DNA of 64,000 bases from Porpolomopsis calyptriformis. Its lineage: Eukaryota; Basidiomycota; Agaricomycetes; Agaricales; Hygrophoraceae. The stretch covers positions 1,922,001 through 1,986,000 of the forward strand of contig OX621171.1 of assembly GCA_951640195.1 (NCBI GenBank), written 5' to 3'. The notes below the pieces were generated by a model. That model worked only from the letters and a program-made list of their open reading frames with translations. It did not search any database and was not told where the DNA came from. Within the stretch, counting starts at the first letter, position 1. Each line of letters starts with the position of its first letter. Shown piece after piece: positions 1 to 10,298 of this stretch. The translations under genes and the position numbers were made by a program.

Positions 1-2
1 AA

Positions 3-338
3 AAACGAAAGCCTCCTGTGAGACGGAAAGCAGACAACAATCCTTCAGGTTCAGAGAGCGGGAAAGAGCAACAGGTTAGGGTTACTCGCTCAAAGGCCAA
101 GGCTGCCCAGAAAGACGAGGGAAGAAAGGGGGTGAGTGGTGTGCGGATAACTCAGTCAAGAATGAACGCTGCTAGGAAAGATGCGGAGAGAGAAGATTCA
201 GGTTCAGGAAGACATATAGTAGGTAGATCTCAGTCAAGAGTCAAGGCTGCTAGGGAACGGGCAGATTTAGAGTCTGATTCCGATTCCGATTCATTAGAGT
301 ACACAGATGAGCCAGGATCAGAGCAATCTAGTAGCTAA
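3..338 (+). CDS. C-terminal end of an unidentified basic/serine-rich protein (5' partial)
   Basis: The frame is open from the window edge to a TAA at 336-338, so this is the 3' end of a longer gene. The 112 visible residues contain three diverged copies of a short basic repeat (RSKAKAAQKD, QSRMNAARKD, QSRVKAARER). They are followed by an acidic Ser-Asp tract and an SEQSSS tail. I do not recognise the family. A basic, low-complexity C-terminus of this kind is common in nuclear proteins and in retrotransposon polyproteins, but nothing decides between them. It lies directly outside the left repeat array and the foldback element. Confidence 0.4.
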   Translation, partial: KRKPPVRRKADNNPSGSESGKEQQVRVTRSKAKAAQKDEGRKGVSGVRITQSRMNAARKDAEREDSGSGRHIVGRSQSRVKAARERADLESDSDSDSLEYTDEPGSEQSSS

Positions 339-376
339 TGTATTGATTTGAAGATTATATATTCACAGGTCTATTC

Positions 377-888
377 TATGAGGGACCAAACTGGACAAAA
401 ATCAAAATTTGTCAATTTGACAAGTCTGAATTACCAAAAAAGGCAGTATCCTGCACTCTCCTGCACTCTCCTGCAGGATCCCACACTCTCCTGCAGGATC
501 CTGCACATTTCCTGCAGGATCCCACACTCTCCTGCAGGATCCTTCACCTTTCCTGCAGGATCCTGCACCTTTCCTGCACTCTCCTGCACTCTCCTGCAGG
601 ATCCCACAGGAGAGTGTGGGAAAGGTGCAGGAGAGTGCAGGATCCTACACCTGCAGGAGAGTGCAGGATCCTACACATGCAGGAGAGTGCAGGAGAGTGC
701 AGGAAAGGTGCAGGATCCTGCAGGAAAGGTGAAGGATCCTGCAGGAGAGTGTGGGATCCTGCAGGAGAGTGTGAGATCCTGCAGGAGAGTGCAGGAGAGT
801 GCAGGATCCTGCAGGAAACTGCCTTTTTTGGTAATTCAGACTTGTCAAATTGACAAATTTTGATTTTTGTCCAGTTTGGTCCCTCATA
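377..888. mobile_element. Foldback (long-TIR) non-autonomous element with 6-bp target duplication
   Basis: The element begins TATGAGGGACC and ends GGTCCCTCATA. The terminal inverted repeats run about 75 bp inward to the AAAAAAGGCAG / CTGCCTTTTTT boundary. The hexamer CTATTC flanks it at 371-376 and 889-894. The core (450-825) is a mirror-symmetric minisatellite of the elements CTCCTGCA and GGATCC, sense in the left half and inverted in the right, so the whole element can fold into one hairpin. No transposase is encoded; the ORFs across it are repeat artefacts. A diverged half-terminus recurs at about 29707-29732. Confidence 0.85.
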
Positions 889-894
889 CTATTC

Positions 895-2870
895 TACCTA
901 TATGTGTTACACTGCTCATTGTGGTACCCCAATCAGTCTGCCCATGGGGATGTGGTTATTCTGGGATGTTATCACACTAATGCTATTGATTGAACATAAC
1001 ATGCTGGTGGTTAGAGAGCTCGGTGAGAAGTTGAAGGTATAACCTCTGATACCTCTTGCATGCTAATTATGGTACCCCAATTATTCCGCACATGAGGATT
1101 GGACTACTCCTGATGTTTGTAGCACCAATGCTATTGATTGAACATAAAATCCTGATGCTTAGAGGGCTCTCTGATAAGTTGAAGGTATACCCTCCCATAC
1201 CTGTTGTATACTTATTGCGGCACCCTAGTTAATCCACACATGATGATTGAACTATTCCTAACCTTTGTAATACTCATGCTATTGATTGAACATAAAATCC
1301 TGATACTCGGAGAGCTCTGTGATAAGTTGAAGGTATATCATCTGATACTTCTTACATACTATACCCCAATCATTCCACACATGAGGATTAGACTACTCCT
1401 GACCTTTGTAACACTAATGCTGTTGATTTAACATAAAATCCCGATGCTTAGAGAGCTCTCTGATAAGTTAAAGGTATACCACCCCATGATATCTTATATA
1501 CTTATTGCGGCACCCTAGTCAATCCATACACGAGGATTAGACTATTCCCAATGTTTATAACACTAATGCTATTGATTGAACATGAAATCCTGATGCTCAG
1601 AGAGCTCTGTGATAACTTGAAGGTATACCCCCCCCTACCTCCTGTATACTTCTTGCGGCACCCCAGTCTATCTACACATGATGATTGGACTATTCCCAAT
1701 GTTTGTAACACAGGTGCTATTGATTGAACATGAAATCCTGATGCTCAGAGAGCTCTGTGATAAGTTAGAGATATACCCCCCTATACCCCTTATATAGCTT
1801 ATTGCAGTGCCTCATTCTGTCCATATATTGTCATTCCGAGCATCTGTAACACTGGTGCTATTGATTGAACATGAAATTGTGATGTTTAAAGAGGTCTGTG
1901 ATAAGTTGGAGATATACTCCCCCATACCCCTTATATAGCTTATTGCAGTACCTCATTCTGACCATATATTGTTATTCCGAGCATCTATGACACTGGTGCT
2001 ATTGATTGAACATGAAATTGTGATGTTTAAAGAGGTCTGTGATAAGTTGGAGATATACTCCCTCATACCCTTTATATACCTTATTGGAGTGCCTTATTCT
2101 ACCCATATATTGTTATTCCGAGCATCTATGACACTAGTGCTATTGATTGAACATGAAATTATGATGTTTAAAGATGTCTGTAATAAGTTGGAGATATACC
2201 CCCCCATACCCCTTATATAACTGATTGCGGTACCCCAAATGGTCTATAACTTAGGATTTTTGTATTCCCCACCTCTATGACACTGGGGCTATTGATTGAA
2301 TATAAAACCCAGGTTTTTAAAGACCTCTGTAATAAGTTGGAGATATACCCCCCCATACCCCTTATATGGCTTATTGCAGTACCTTATTCTGCCTATACAT
2401 CAGGATTTTGTTATTCCGAGCCTCTATGACACTACTGCTATCGATTGAACATGAAATCCTGATTTTTAAAGAGCTCTGTGATAAGTTGGAGATATACCCC
2501 CCCATACCCCTTATATAGCTTATTGCGGTACCCCAAATGGTCTATAAATCAGGATTTTTGTATTCCCAGTATCTGTGACACTAGTGCTATCGATTGAACA
2601 TAAAATCCTGATTTTTAAAGAGCTCTGTGATAAGTTGGAGATATACCCCCCCATACCCCTTATATCACTGATTGCGGTACCCCAAATGGTCCATAAATCG
2701 GGATTTTTGTATTCCCCACCTCTATGACACTGGGGCTATCGATTGAATATGAAACCCCGATTTTTAGAGCAGTCTATAGCTACTTATACTTATGCCTCCT
2801 CCTAAAACCTTACTATCTTCCACCACGACATACCAAATGCTCTAAAAATCGGAATTTTCTGTGGGCCCAC
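895..2870. repeat. Tandem array of ~140-150 bp units (left outer arm)
   Basis: About 13 head-to-tail units recur, each with the landmark ATTGATTGAACAT (near 987, 1135, 1277, 1424, 1572, 1722, 1861, 2001, 2141, 2293, 2444, 2593 and 2742). Other shared landmarks are GATAAGTTGGAGATATA and TGCGGTACCCCA. Units are more alike toward the interior (1.8-2.7 kb) than at the outer edge. The same units occur inverted at 31.7-32.7 kb. Short ORFs here (for example 1204-1431 and 1969-2220) follow the repeat and are not considered genes. Confidence 0.9.
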
Positions 2871-3238
2871 CATTAGTTCACTGTGCCTATCGAATGGGCA
2901 TGAAATTGTGATTTATAGAGTGCAATACAATAGCTGGGCTGCATAATGGTATAAATGGAGTGTTTTACATATATCTCAAGAATGGGACCGCCGATTTTTT
3001 TAATTTATGGCTTAAACTGATTGTATTGGGATGCCCTAACGATCCCCCAAAGAATTTTGAATTAATTTTGTGCCAGCATTTTGGTCATTTTGTTGATAAT
3101 GGGTCCCTGAATGGGACCGCCGATTTTTTTAATTTATGGCTTAAACTGATTGTATTGGGATGCCCTAACGATCCCCCAAAGAATTTTGAATTAATTTTGT
3201 GCCAGCATTTTGGTCATTTTGTTGATAATGGGTCCCTG
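2871..3238. repeat. Inner end of left outer inverted repeat, with an exact 129-bp tandem duplication
   Basis: This segment is the reverse complement of 31341-31600 with few differences, so it is the inner end of the long inverted repeat. A block from 2981 to 3109 (starting AATGGGACCGCCGATTTTTT) is repeated at 3110-3238 essentially without change. The period is 129 bp, a multiple of three, so a 43-residue frame is doubled. The right arm has only one copy. The duplication therefore arose after the arms separated, or the right arm lost one copy. Confidence 0.85.
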
Positions 3239-3429
3239 AATGAGTACGCTCAGATTGTGCAAGGTGATATGATATCATCCAAAGGTGCGCGAAACGAGTG
3301 TGTTCAGATGGCGCAAGGTATCAGGTTCGAGATTTCTGACAATTAAGCAGTTCCTGTGCTGTATTTGAATGAACTTTATGTTACAGTGGCAGAGGGAGAC
3401 CATTGTCTCCACATGGTGTAGGAATTCAA

Positions 3430-3790
3430 TGGAATTGCTCCCCAGTCCATACATCTATGATATGTGAATATCTGTATATCTTATAAGTTGAAATTATTCC
3501 AAAACTTTTTTTCAACTTAGAAAAAAAATAAGAAAAAAAGGGGGATTGTTCTATTGCAACTTGTGCACAACTAAAGGTCGGATAGTTTATCCCTCGAGAG
3601 AGACTGCTCGCCATAGCCAGCACACATGACCAGAAGCACTCAAGCCAATTGACAATCTGCGGGGGCTTAAATCCCGTAGGAACGACGCCTCTGGCTTTAG
3701 GTGGATTAGAACCCTCAGCCTCAATGCACTCCATGGAGTGTTCAACAAATTATACAATGTTAACCATTATACCAAATCATCATATATTAT
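3430..3790 (-). repeat. tRNA-derived SINE-like sequence
   Basis: On the minus strand, 3779-3700 contains an A-box-like TGGTATAATGGTTAACA and, about 45 bases on, a B-box-like GGTTCTAATCC. These are the internal polymerase III promoter elements of tRNA genes. The T-stem pairing is imperfect and the anticodon region is replaced by a CACTCCATGGAGTG palindrome, so this is not a functional tRNA. It continues past the B box into non-tRNA sequence ending near an A/T-rich tract (3505-3545), as expected for a SINE. No target duplication was located. Confidence 0.4.
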
Positions 3791-3817
3791 TTGCATATAT
3801 CTATCTACAAATGACCC

Positions 3818-4440
3818 TCACACAGTGCCTCTGCCCCATTGTCCCTCTGCTAAATACCTGTGAGGTTGGCAGGTAGGGTGGTCAGCACCCAGATGGTCCT
3901 CGTGGCCAGCTAATGCCCACTTGCAGGGTTTCTCAGCCTCGTCGTATCGTCCTTGTGACTGGTAAACGCGTGCGAGGTTGTCCATCGACGTAAGCGCGCG
4001 CGGGGGGGGGGTGGGGGTGGTTGGCGCGTCGCCGACGTAAGCGTGGATGGGTGGTCGGCGTCTCATCAACGAGGGGGTGGGGGTCAAGGGCAAGGCCCTA
4101 ACGCCCACCCATCTCGGTCGTTGGTTGGGGGCGGTTGGTGGTGGTGGTGTAGGGATAAGCCATGCGAAACGGGTGAGCCCTAATGCTCACCCGTTTCGCA
4201 CTCAGGAGACCCCTCCTACCCATCGTGTCGTCCCTGTGAGTTGTAAACGTCCGCGAGGTTGTGCATCGATGTAAGTGTGGATGCGTGGTCAGCGCCCGCT
4301 CGAGGGGTGCCTAAGCCTCATCGTACCATCCTTGTGAGTTGTAAACGCCCGCTCAAAGAGGGCCCCGGCCTCGTCGTATCGTCCTTGTGACTGGTAAACG
4401 CGTGCGAGGTTGTCCATCAACGTAAGCGCGCGGGGGGGGT
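3818..4440 (-). pseudogene. Degenerate TPR (kinesin-light-chain-like) repeat fragment
   Basis: On the minus strand about one and a half TPR units can be read, with the signature NLARVYQSQGRYDEAE followed by HLGADHPT. This is the 42-residue repeat of NB-ARC/TPR proteins abundant in agaricomycetes. Further decayed units follow at 4210-4420 (minus-strand phrases corresponding to SQGRYDEA). Frames are broken by G/C-rich expansions and no domain upstream of the TPRs remains. The piece is part of a GC-rich inverted-repeat arm whose partner is at 11.7-12.0 kb. Confidence 0.6.
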
Positions 4441-5760
4441 GGGGTGGTTGGCGCGTCACCGACGTAAGCGTGGATGGGTGGTCGGCATCTCATCAACGAG
4501 GGGGTGGGGGGTCAAGGGCAAGGCCCTAACGCCCACCCGTCTCAGTCGTTGGTCGGGGGTGGTTAGTGGTGGTGGTAGCCGTGGTGGAGATGGTGGTGGT
4601 GGTGACGATGGTGGTGGTGACGATGGTGGTGGTGACGATGGTGGTGGTGACAGTGGTGGTGGTGACGGTGATGGTGGTGGTGGTGGTGGTGGTGTAGGGA
4701 CAAGCCGCGCGAAACGGGTGAGCCCTAATGCTCACCCGTTTCGCACTCAGGAGACCCCCCCCCACCTCGTGTGGAGGTGAAGGGGTTGTGGGGGGTTGGG
4801 ACGCGGTGGGGGGGCGAGGGGAGGTAGGGGGTCGGGGGTCGGGACGCGGTGGGGCGAGGGGAGGTGGTGGTGGTGGTGGTGTTGGTGGTGCTCGGGTACC
4901 ACGAGTCAGCGCGAACGAAGGGGCATCTCTGCCCATTCGTTTCGTGCCCCAGTTGAACCTCTGGTTCGTTTCGCCCGTGCATAGGGCGGGGGTGAGGACG
5001 TGGGGGGCTGGGACGGGGTTGAGCGGCGAGGGGGGGTCGTGGGTAGTCGTGGTCGGGCACCACAACTCACCGCCAACGAACGGGCGGAGATGCCCGTTCG
5101 TTTCGTGCCCCAGACGAACCAGTGGTTCGTTTCGCCCGCGCGTAGGGCAGGGGCGAGGGCGTGGGGGGTTGGGACGGGGTTGAGCGGCGAGGGGTGGTGG
5201 TGGTGGTGGTGGTCAGGCACCACGAGTCACCCCGAACGAACGGGCAGTCATGCCCGTTCGTTTCGTGCGCCCGGGCTCGTCTCGGTGGTGCCTAGGGCGG
5301 GGACGACGTCGTGGGGGGTCGGGATGCGGTTGAGCGGTGGGGGGGTGCTCCCTCCACCGCTGGTCTGTCAGCCGTATGACCCAGGCGGCCGTGTCGGTCC
5401 TTCAGAGGGCGGGGTCAGGGTCGTGGGTGGTCGGGGCGGGCGTGGTGAAAGGTGAGTGGTCGGGGTGGTGGTGGTGGTGGTTGGTGGTGGATGGGCACAG
5501 CCAAGCACCACGAACGAATGGGCACTATTGCCCATTCGTTTCGTGAACCGTACGACCCAGGGGGTCATCTCGGTCGTTCGGAGGGCAGGGTTGCGGTCGC
5601 GGGGGGTCGGGACGGGGTCGAGCGGAGAGGGGTGGTGGTGGTTGGGGGTGGTCGGGCACAGCGAGGTACCACGAACGAACGGCCGATAGCGCCTGTTCGT
5701 TTCGTGCACCGTACAGCCCATGGGGTTGTCTCGGTCGTGTGTAGGGCAGCGACGTGGGTG
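3880..5760. repeat. GC-rich inner inverted-repeat arm (left copy) with GGT trinucleotide arrays and hairpins
   Basis: The arm matches 10.64-12.32 kb in inverted orientation. For example, the sequence around 4030-4110 (CGTAAGCGTGGATGGGTGGTC, then CTAACGCCCACCC) is the complement of 11605-11690. It contains GGT/GGTGAC microsatellites (4560-4700 and shorter runs at 4860, 5195, 5625). It also carries repeated hairpins at 4163-4200 and 4709-4744 and near 4915-4955, 5072-5108, 5232-5268, 5507-5545 and 5669-5706. The many long ORFs across it are Gly, Trp, Thr or Pro runs from the microsatellites and are not treated as genes. Confidence 0.8.
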
Positions 5761-5856
5761 CTAATAGGTGAAGGGGGGGAGTGAGAGCGGTGTTGCTTAC
5801 ACATGTGGGTCATGTGATTCAATGACTTTACGGGATATAAACCCGGTATCCCGGGT

Positions 5857-5915
5857 TACAGGATGTTACAAATTGTTACAAACTGTTACATTATGTTACA
5901 ATTTGTTACAGGTTG
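5857..5915. repeat. Short tandem repeat, ~11-bp GTTACA units
   Basis: Five to six consecutive ~11-bp units of the form TGTTACAnnnT occur between two copies of a CCGGGTTACA phrase. The surrounding 5.8-6.2 kb also contains dispersed ATCCCGG/CCGGGAT motifs. No coding evidence was seen. Confidence 0.7.
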
Positions 5916-6427
5916 TTCTTTGGGATTCAATCCCGACATTCCGGGTTACACCATGTTATGGTATCCGGGATTGCATACTCGGGTTATTCCAATTACTCAG
6001 GTCCTATGTATTATTTACAATACTATCAACCTTCTTATCCTTTCCACTTCCAGTTGGATGTTAGATACCTCTGGAATGAACACATTAATTTTTAATATTA
6101 AGTTGTATTACATATATACATGGAATTGAGATCGGGTATCCCAGATAACCCGGAATGATATAGGATGATTCTGTAATCATTGCCATAAATGGCAAGAACA
6201 AACGAACGAACGAATGAACAATGTCCATATTGAGTATTATGCCAGTTCATTTCATGCACTGTATGACCCAAGGGGTTGTCTCAGTCCTTCAGAGGGTGGG
6301 GGGTCTGGGTGGGGTTGAGCAGTGAAGGGGGTAGTAGTGGTAGTAGTCAGGCATAGTGAGGTATCACAAATAAACCAGTATAACCAGTGGTCCCAGCTTT
6401 GATACTGAACTCACCGGAACTGCCTTG

Positions 6428-6535
6428 GGCAGTCCCTACTAAATGAACGGGCGACCTCGGGCAACCCCTACTAAACGAACGGGCGACCCCAGGCGGCCCC
6501 TACTAAACGGACGGGCGGTCCCCGGCGGTCTGTAA
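6428..6535. repeat. Three ~36-bp tandem units
   Basis: Units of the form CCCCTACTAAACGAACGGGC are repeated three times with a few substitutions. The core GAACGGGC is the half-site of the nearby palindromes. The stretch 5.92-7.15 kb otherwise holds a degenerate copy of the GC-rich arm (6240-6370) and AT-rich DNA without a convincing gene. Confidence 0.7.
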
Positions 6536-7157
6536 GTAATGAGACACCCTCTTTGCTGACAAATAGTGGAAAGTTAATCACATGTCATATTAGTAAGCAA
6601 TTCAGTTGATTCCGAGCAGGCAGCCCAACCCCCCCTCCTCCTCGTCTAGGTTCATTCTTGAAAGTGGCTGCTTAAAATATTATGAAATCCAGCAGCATTA
6701 GGAACGATGTGTATGGGTATAACATGTATGAAAATTGGAATTTATCAACCATCCGATAATGTGATATGAGCCCCGGAATGCAGAAAATATAAGAAATCCA
6801 GGTTTCAGATTGTGAGCAGGATATCTCGGGATGTAATACATCCAGAGATGTGATAATTGGCATGGAGGGTGCTAGATATATGGTAAATATATCTAGATAG
6901 TTATTTCCTAGGGGGACAGGGTATTCGAGTGGAAAAGGCCAGGCGACCCATGGGCCGCCTGACACACCTTCAACCTAGACTAAAAAGATTGTAAAATCAA
7001 GAACTCAGGAATGGGTAACACCACCTTTCTGAAAATATTAGGGTACATTACTCAGATGCAGAGGTATGTTCTATGAATTTATGGATATTTTTTATTATAC
7101 AGGGTTTTGGGGTCGCCCAGGTAATACATCGGATCTTCCGATGTGATGTTCAATAAG

Positions 7158-9380
7158 CTAGGCAACATCAACTGGATTGTCGAAGGTCTCGGTGTCACTC
7201 CTGATGCCTGCCAACACAAGTGATGAGTAATCTGCTGTCGCGAGTGCATTCCTTATCGAGAGTTGGTAATCCACTAATGGCTCTATCCATCTACAGACCT
7301 AAGCACAATAGGTGAGCATAATTATCGAAAACATGTATTATCGTGCGCGAAACGAGCATACTCGTTTCGCGCATTTTCACTTACTTCCTTGAGCCCTTCC
7401 TCCATCAGCGCAAATGACTCTGCCAAGCAAGCCACAGGTGTTTTTGATAACAGCGGTAGCGGGTGATATTCAACCCGCGTCTTCCCAAGCACCCACCTCA
7501 ACTTGTGAAGCAAGTTGTCCTGGATAATCTTCCCATCCCCTTCATACACCTCATTCAAAGGAATCGACTTGAAAATTCCACCCACTGCCTTCGTGTATGG
7601 CTGCAGAAACAGCCACATCCATGGCGTTGGCATCCCCAATGTCTTTCTCGCTCTTTCTCCATCCTCCGTTTCCAGGCTGTAAATGTCGTCGAAACATTTG
7701 TCCAATCGGTCCAGCAAATCGGATGTCAGCAATGTGCGGTCGCATGCCACACCCTTACCGATCAAGGTTTTCGTCCGTGATTGGCATTCCCTCAAAAAAG
7801 AGTCGAGCATTTCTTCCTCGTCTTCACTAATGTCCGAGTTCTTCATGAATGATACCATAGTCTCAACCTGGGCCATATGCTCCTTGTACTGGGAAGCGGT
7901 GAATGCAAGTGGACGCGGTTTAAACATCCCATTGAGTTGATCTGACATATGTAAGACCACCTCTGAAATGATCTAAAGTGTTGCAAGTGTCAGTCAAGAA
8001 ATGCTAATTATCAATCGAAAATTGCGCTAAACGAGCATGCTCGTTTCGTGCACTTACCCCACCAGCAACATTCAATATATTCTTTTGGATCCACGTTGTT
8101 TGTGTCATCCGATGGAACATGAAATGTCGTCCATAAAACACTAAGGTCTTGAGTAGAGAGAATGAGTCGTCATTCGACAACACCTGTCCCAGTCGTGTGT
8201 CACTACGATGTGCTTCCTGACGGATATTCTCTAATAGTCTTTCGTCCCCTGTAGCGTCGATCATCTTTTTGACATAGATGATAAGTTTTTCTCCATCGGT
8301 TTCTGCATACTTGAACATCTTTTTGTTGCTGGACAGCTCATACGCCGCTTCATTATCGTCTCGTGTCAATTGTCCTATCGATAAAGCTCATTAGCGTTCA
8401 TCTCCATAGTATGAAAATATTGCGCCGAACGAGTATACTCGTTCGGCGCATTATAGACTGGCATGTCAAACATGATAAGCTTGCGCCAAACGAGTACACT
8501 CGTTTGGCGCATTATAAAATGCAATGTTAACCAAGCTTGCGCCAAACGAGCATGCTCGTTTGGCGCACCATATATTCATCTGAAAGTCACTTACCTTCAT
8601 CATATATTACGACACCCCACCACCCTAACTCCTGCAGCGCTTCCTCTGCTCCCTTTACAACCTCTTGCTGGTCCAACATAGCCTTGGTCTCGACCTGATT
8701 CCCTTCTGGCTTTCTCATTTTCTCCAACTTCGCTTTCGATTTCTCCAGTCTCACCTGCCTCTCCTCCACAAGCCTCATCAACGCAGCATACCTGTGTTGC
8801 CCACTTGCCATAACATACTCGGGATACATTTGTTGGCCCTCCTCGGTTAGTTGAAGTTGCGGCATGTCTCCGCCAAGTGTCGCATCCTTCGTATACGAGT
8901 CCAGTTGCAATATACTTGCACTCGGCACTAAAAGGGGGAGTAGTGCTTCCCCTTTGTACCACTGCACGCCATTGATCTTCATCTCCATGCACAACTTGCT
9001 TACTTGCATTGAATCCGTCGGTCTTGGGTTGTACTTGCCAAAGTGAAGCTTGACATTCTGATCCGTGAGCTTAATTTTAGCAAACCCAATTGTAGCTTTG
9101 CTGATCGTCTCAAACCGATGCTTCGCCTGTTGAATCGCTATACTCGTCTCGTCTTTCCCTACCATATCCTATACTTGGTTAGCATCCAGTGTCTCTCTCT
9201 CATTCATTCAGTATTACTCACCTCGTCTTCCTTGCCTTCCCCCTCAAGCTCATTGACTTCTTGCCGAGGATCCATGCTTGAACTAGACAGCTCTAGATCA
9301 ATTCGGGCGCTCACGTCTTCAGGGTTATTGGCTATTACAGCCTTAGGTGTCCTGGTAGGCTGGGCTTGCTTTGAGGGCAT
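7158..9380 (-). CDS. ParB-like N-domain protein of an agaricomycete-expanded family, 588 aa, five exons
   Basis: Five exons join in frame: 9380-9222, 9168-8595, 8374-8058, 7960-7385 and 7298-7158. They total 1767 bp with clean GT..AG introns and a TAG stop. The start MPSKQAQPTRTPKAV precedes an acidic linker. Exon 2 has a ParB/Srx-like core: HFGKYNPRPTD, a KINGVQWYKGEALLPLL strand, and MASGQHRYAALMRLVEE, which resembles the G-x-x-R motif of ParB N-domains. A Lys/Glu-rich coiled coil follows. ParB-type folds bind DNA or nucleotide, but the function of these fungal proteins is not known to me. Three of the four introns contain short palindromes (see hairpin entries), two of them directly after the 5' splice site. 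No disabling mutation was seen, so it may be the only intact host-type gene inside the outer repeats. Confidence 0.7.
7344..7373. repeat. Palindrome of the GCGCGAAACGAG family in intron 4 of the ParB-like gene
   Basis: Arms TGCGCGAAACGAG and CTCGTTTCGCGCA (13 bp, perfect) enclose CATA. The intron's donor GTAAGTG (minus strand, 7384-7378) lies only a few bases away, so the hairpin occupies the first third of the 86-bp intron. Confidence 0.9.
8023..8052. repeat. Palindrome of the same family in intron 3 of the ParB-like gene
   Basis: Arms TGCGCTAAACGAG and CTCGTTTCGTGCA enclose CATG. The hairpin abuts the minus-strand donor GTAAGTGC at 8057-8050. It is slightly mismatched compared with the other copies. 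Confidence 0.85.
8421..8567. repeat. Cluster of three palindromes in intron 2 of the ParB-like gene
   Basis: Copies lie at 8421-8450, 8482-8511 and 8538-8567, spaced about 60 bp apart and separated by related spacers (CATTATA...AAGCTTG). The first and third are perfect 30-nt palindromes. Arms are TGCGCCGAACGAG with CTCGTTCGGCGCA, and TGCGCCAAACGAG with CTCGTTTGGCGCA. Substitutions in one arm are matched in the other. Confidence 0.9.
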
Positions 9381-9572
9381 TTTGACTGCAGGGTTTGTAG
9401 ACGATACGTTCGAGTTGCAGCGGGCGGTCGAAAATAGTTAAGCCGAACTAACCCCACCTGTTTATATATAGCAGCTTTCGGCGATTGGCGGATGACGAAT
9501 CCAAACAATAAACAAGGATGATAGTTTATTCCAAATATAGTCATCACGTGCCCACCTTCACATCAGTATGGT

Positions 9573-10220
9573 GCGCGAAACGAGCATACTCGTTTCGCGC
9601 GTGTTATAAATTAATACAATTAATTATTATGCGACAAGTATGCTCCTTTCGGACATGTTATTTTATTATTATTACCATCTGTATTTTGCGCGAAACGAGC
9701 ATGCTTGTTTCGCGCGTGTTATGAATTAATACAATTAATTATGATGCGTGAAACAAGCATGCTTCTTTCGGGCATGTTATTTTATTATTATTACCATCTT
9801 TATTTTGCGCGAAACGAGCATGCTCGTTTCGCGCATGGTATTTTATTATTATTATTCAAGTTATTATTGCTAATATTATTATTGACTAACTTGATCATTA
9901 TTTTTCGCAAAACGAGCATGCTATTACTATTATGTATTATGTTATTGATTATTATTATTATTATTATTACTATTAATTATTATTATGCGCAGAACGAGCA
10001 TACTCGTTTTGCGCATGTTATTTATTATTATTATTACTATTAGTTATTATGTGCGAAACAAGCATGCTCCTTTCGGGCATCTTATTTTACAATTATTATT
10101 ACAATTATGCATCATTATACACAAAACGAGTATACTCGTTTTGCGCATGTTATTTATTTATTATTTATTAGTATTAATTATTATGCACAGAACGAGCATG
10201 CTCCTTTCGCGCATGTTAAT
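9573..10220. repeat. Array of palindromes spaced by TTA-rich DNA, upstream of the ParB-like gene
   Basis: About ten copies of the GCGCGAAACGAG...CTCGTTTCGCGC palindrome lie here, for example 9573-9600, 9688-9715, 9806-9835 and 9986-10015, with decayed copies between. They are separated by (TTA)n/(ATT)n low-complexity DNA. A higher-order unit of ~115-120 bp is visible between 9600 and 9840. Hydrophobic Ile/Leu/Tyr ORFs across it are products of the TTA repeats and are not genes. Confidence 0.85.
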
Positions 10221-10298
10221 TTATTATTAGTATTATTGTTGTTCAAGTTAATATTGTTAGTATTATTTACTAACTTGATCAATTGAGCTTAGTATTAT

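Noticed and set aside
348..887. Cys/Ser/Arg-rich ORFs at 348-863 and 645-887
   Set aside because: They lie inside the foldback element and repeat its minisatellite; both strands are open because the sequence is palindromic.
895..2870. A telomeric or simple centromeric satellite
   Set aside because: The units are ~145 bp without telomere motifs and occur as an inverted pair with a unique inner end; a satellite origin is not excluded but is not favoured from this window alone.
2960..3346. A 128-codon gene
   Set aside because: The frame is a duplicated 129-bp repeat unit within the outer inverted arm; no family and no flanking gene signals.
3695..3780. A functional tRNA gene on the minus strand
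   Set aside because: A and B boxes are present, but the T-stem is mismatched and no proper anticodon arm can be drawn; better explained as a tRNA-derived SINE.
4439..5784. Long ORFs rich in Gly, Val, Trp, Thr or Pro on both strands
   Set aside because: They are trinucleotide (GGT/ACC) microsatellites and GC-rich repeats read in several frames; none resembles a protein family.
9573..10220. CRISPR-like array (regular palindromic repeats with spacers)
   Set aside because: Eukaryotic context, spacers are low-complexity and similar to each other, repeats diverge with covariation, and no Cas genes exist.
9518..10230. Hydrophobic ORFs (poly Ile/Tyr/Leu) suggesting membrane peptides
   Set aside because: Encoded by TTA/ATT repeats between palindromes.
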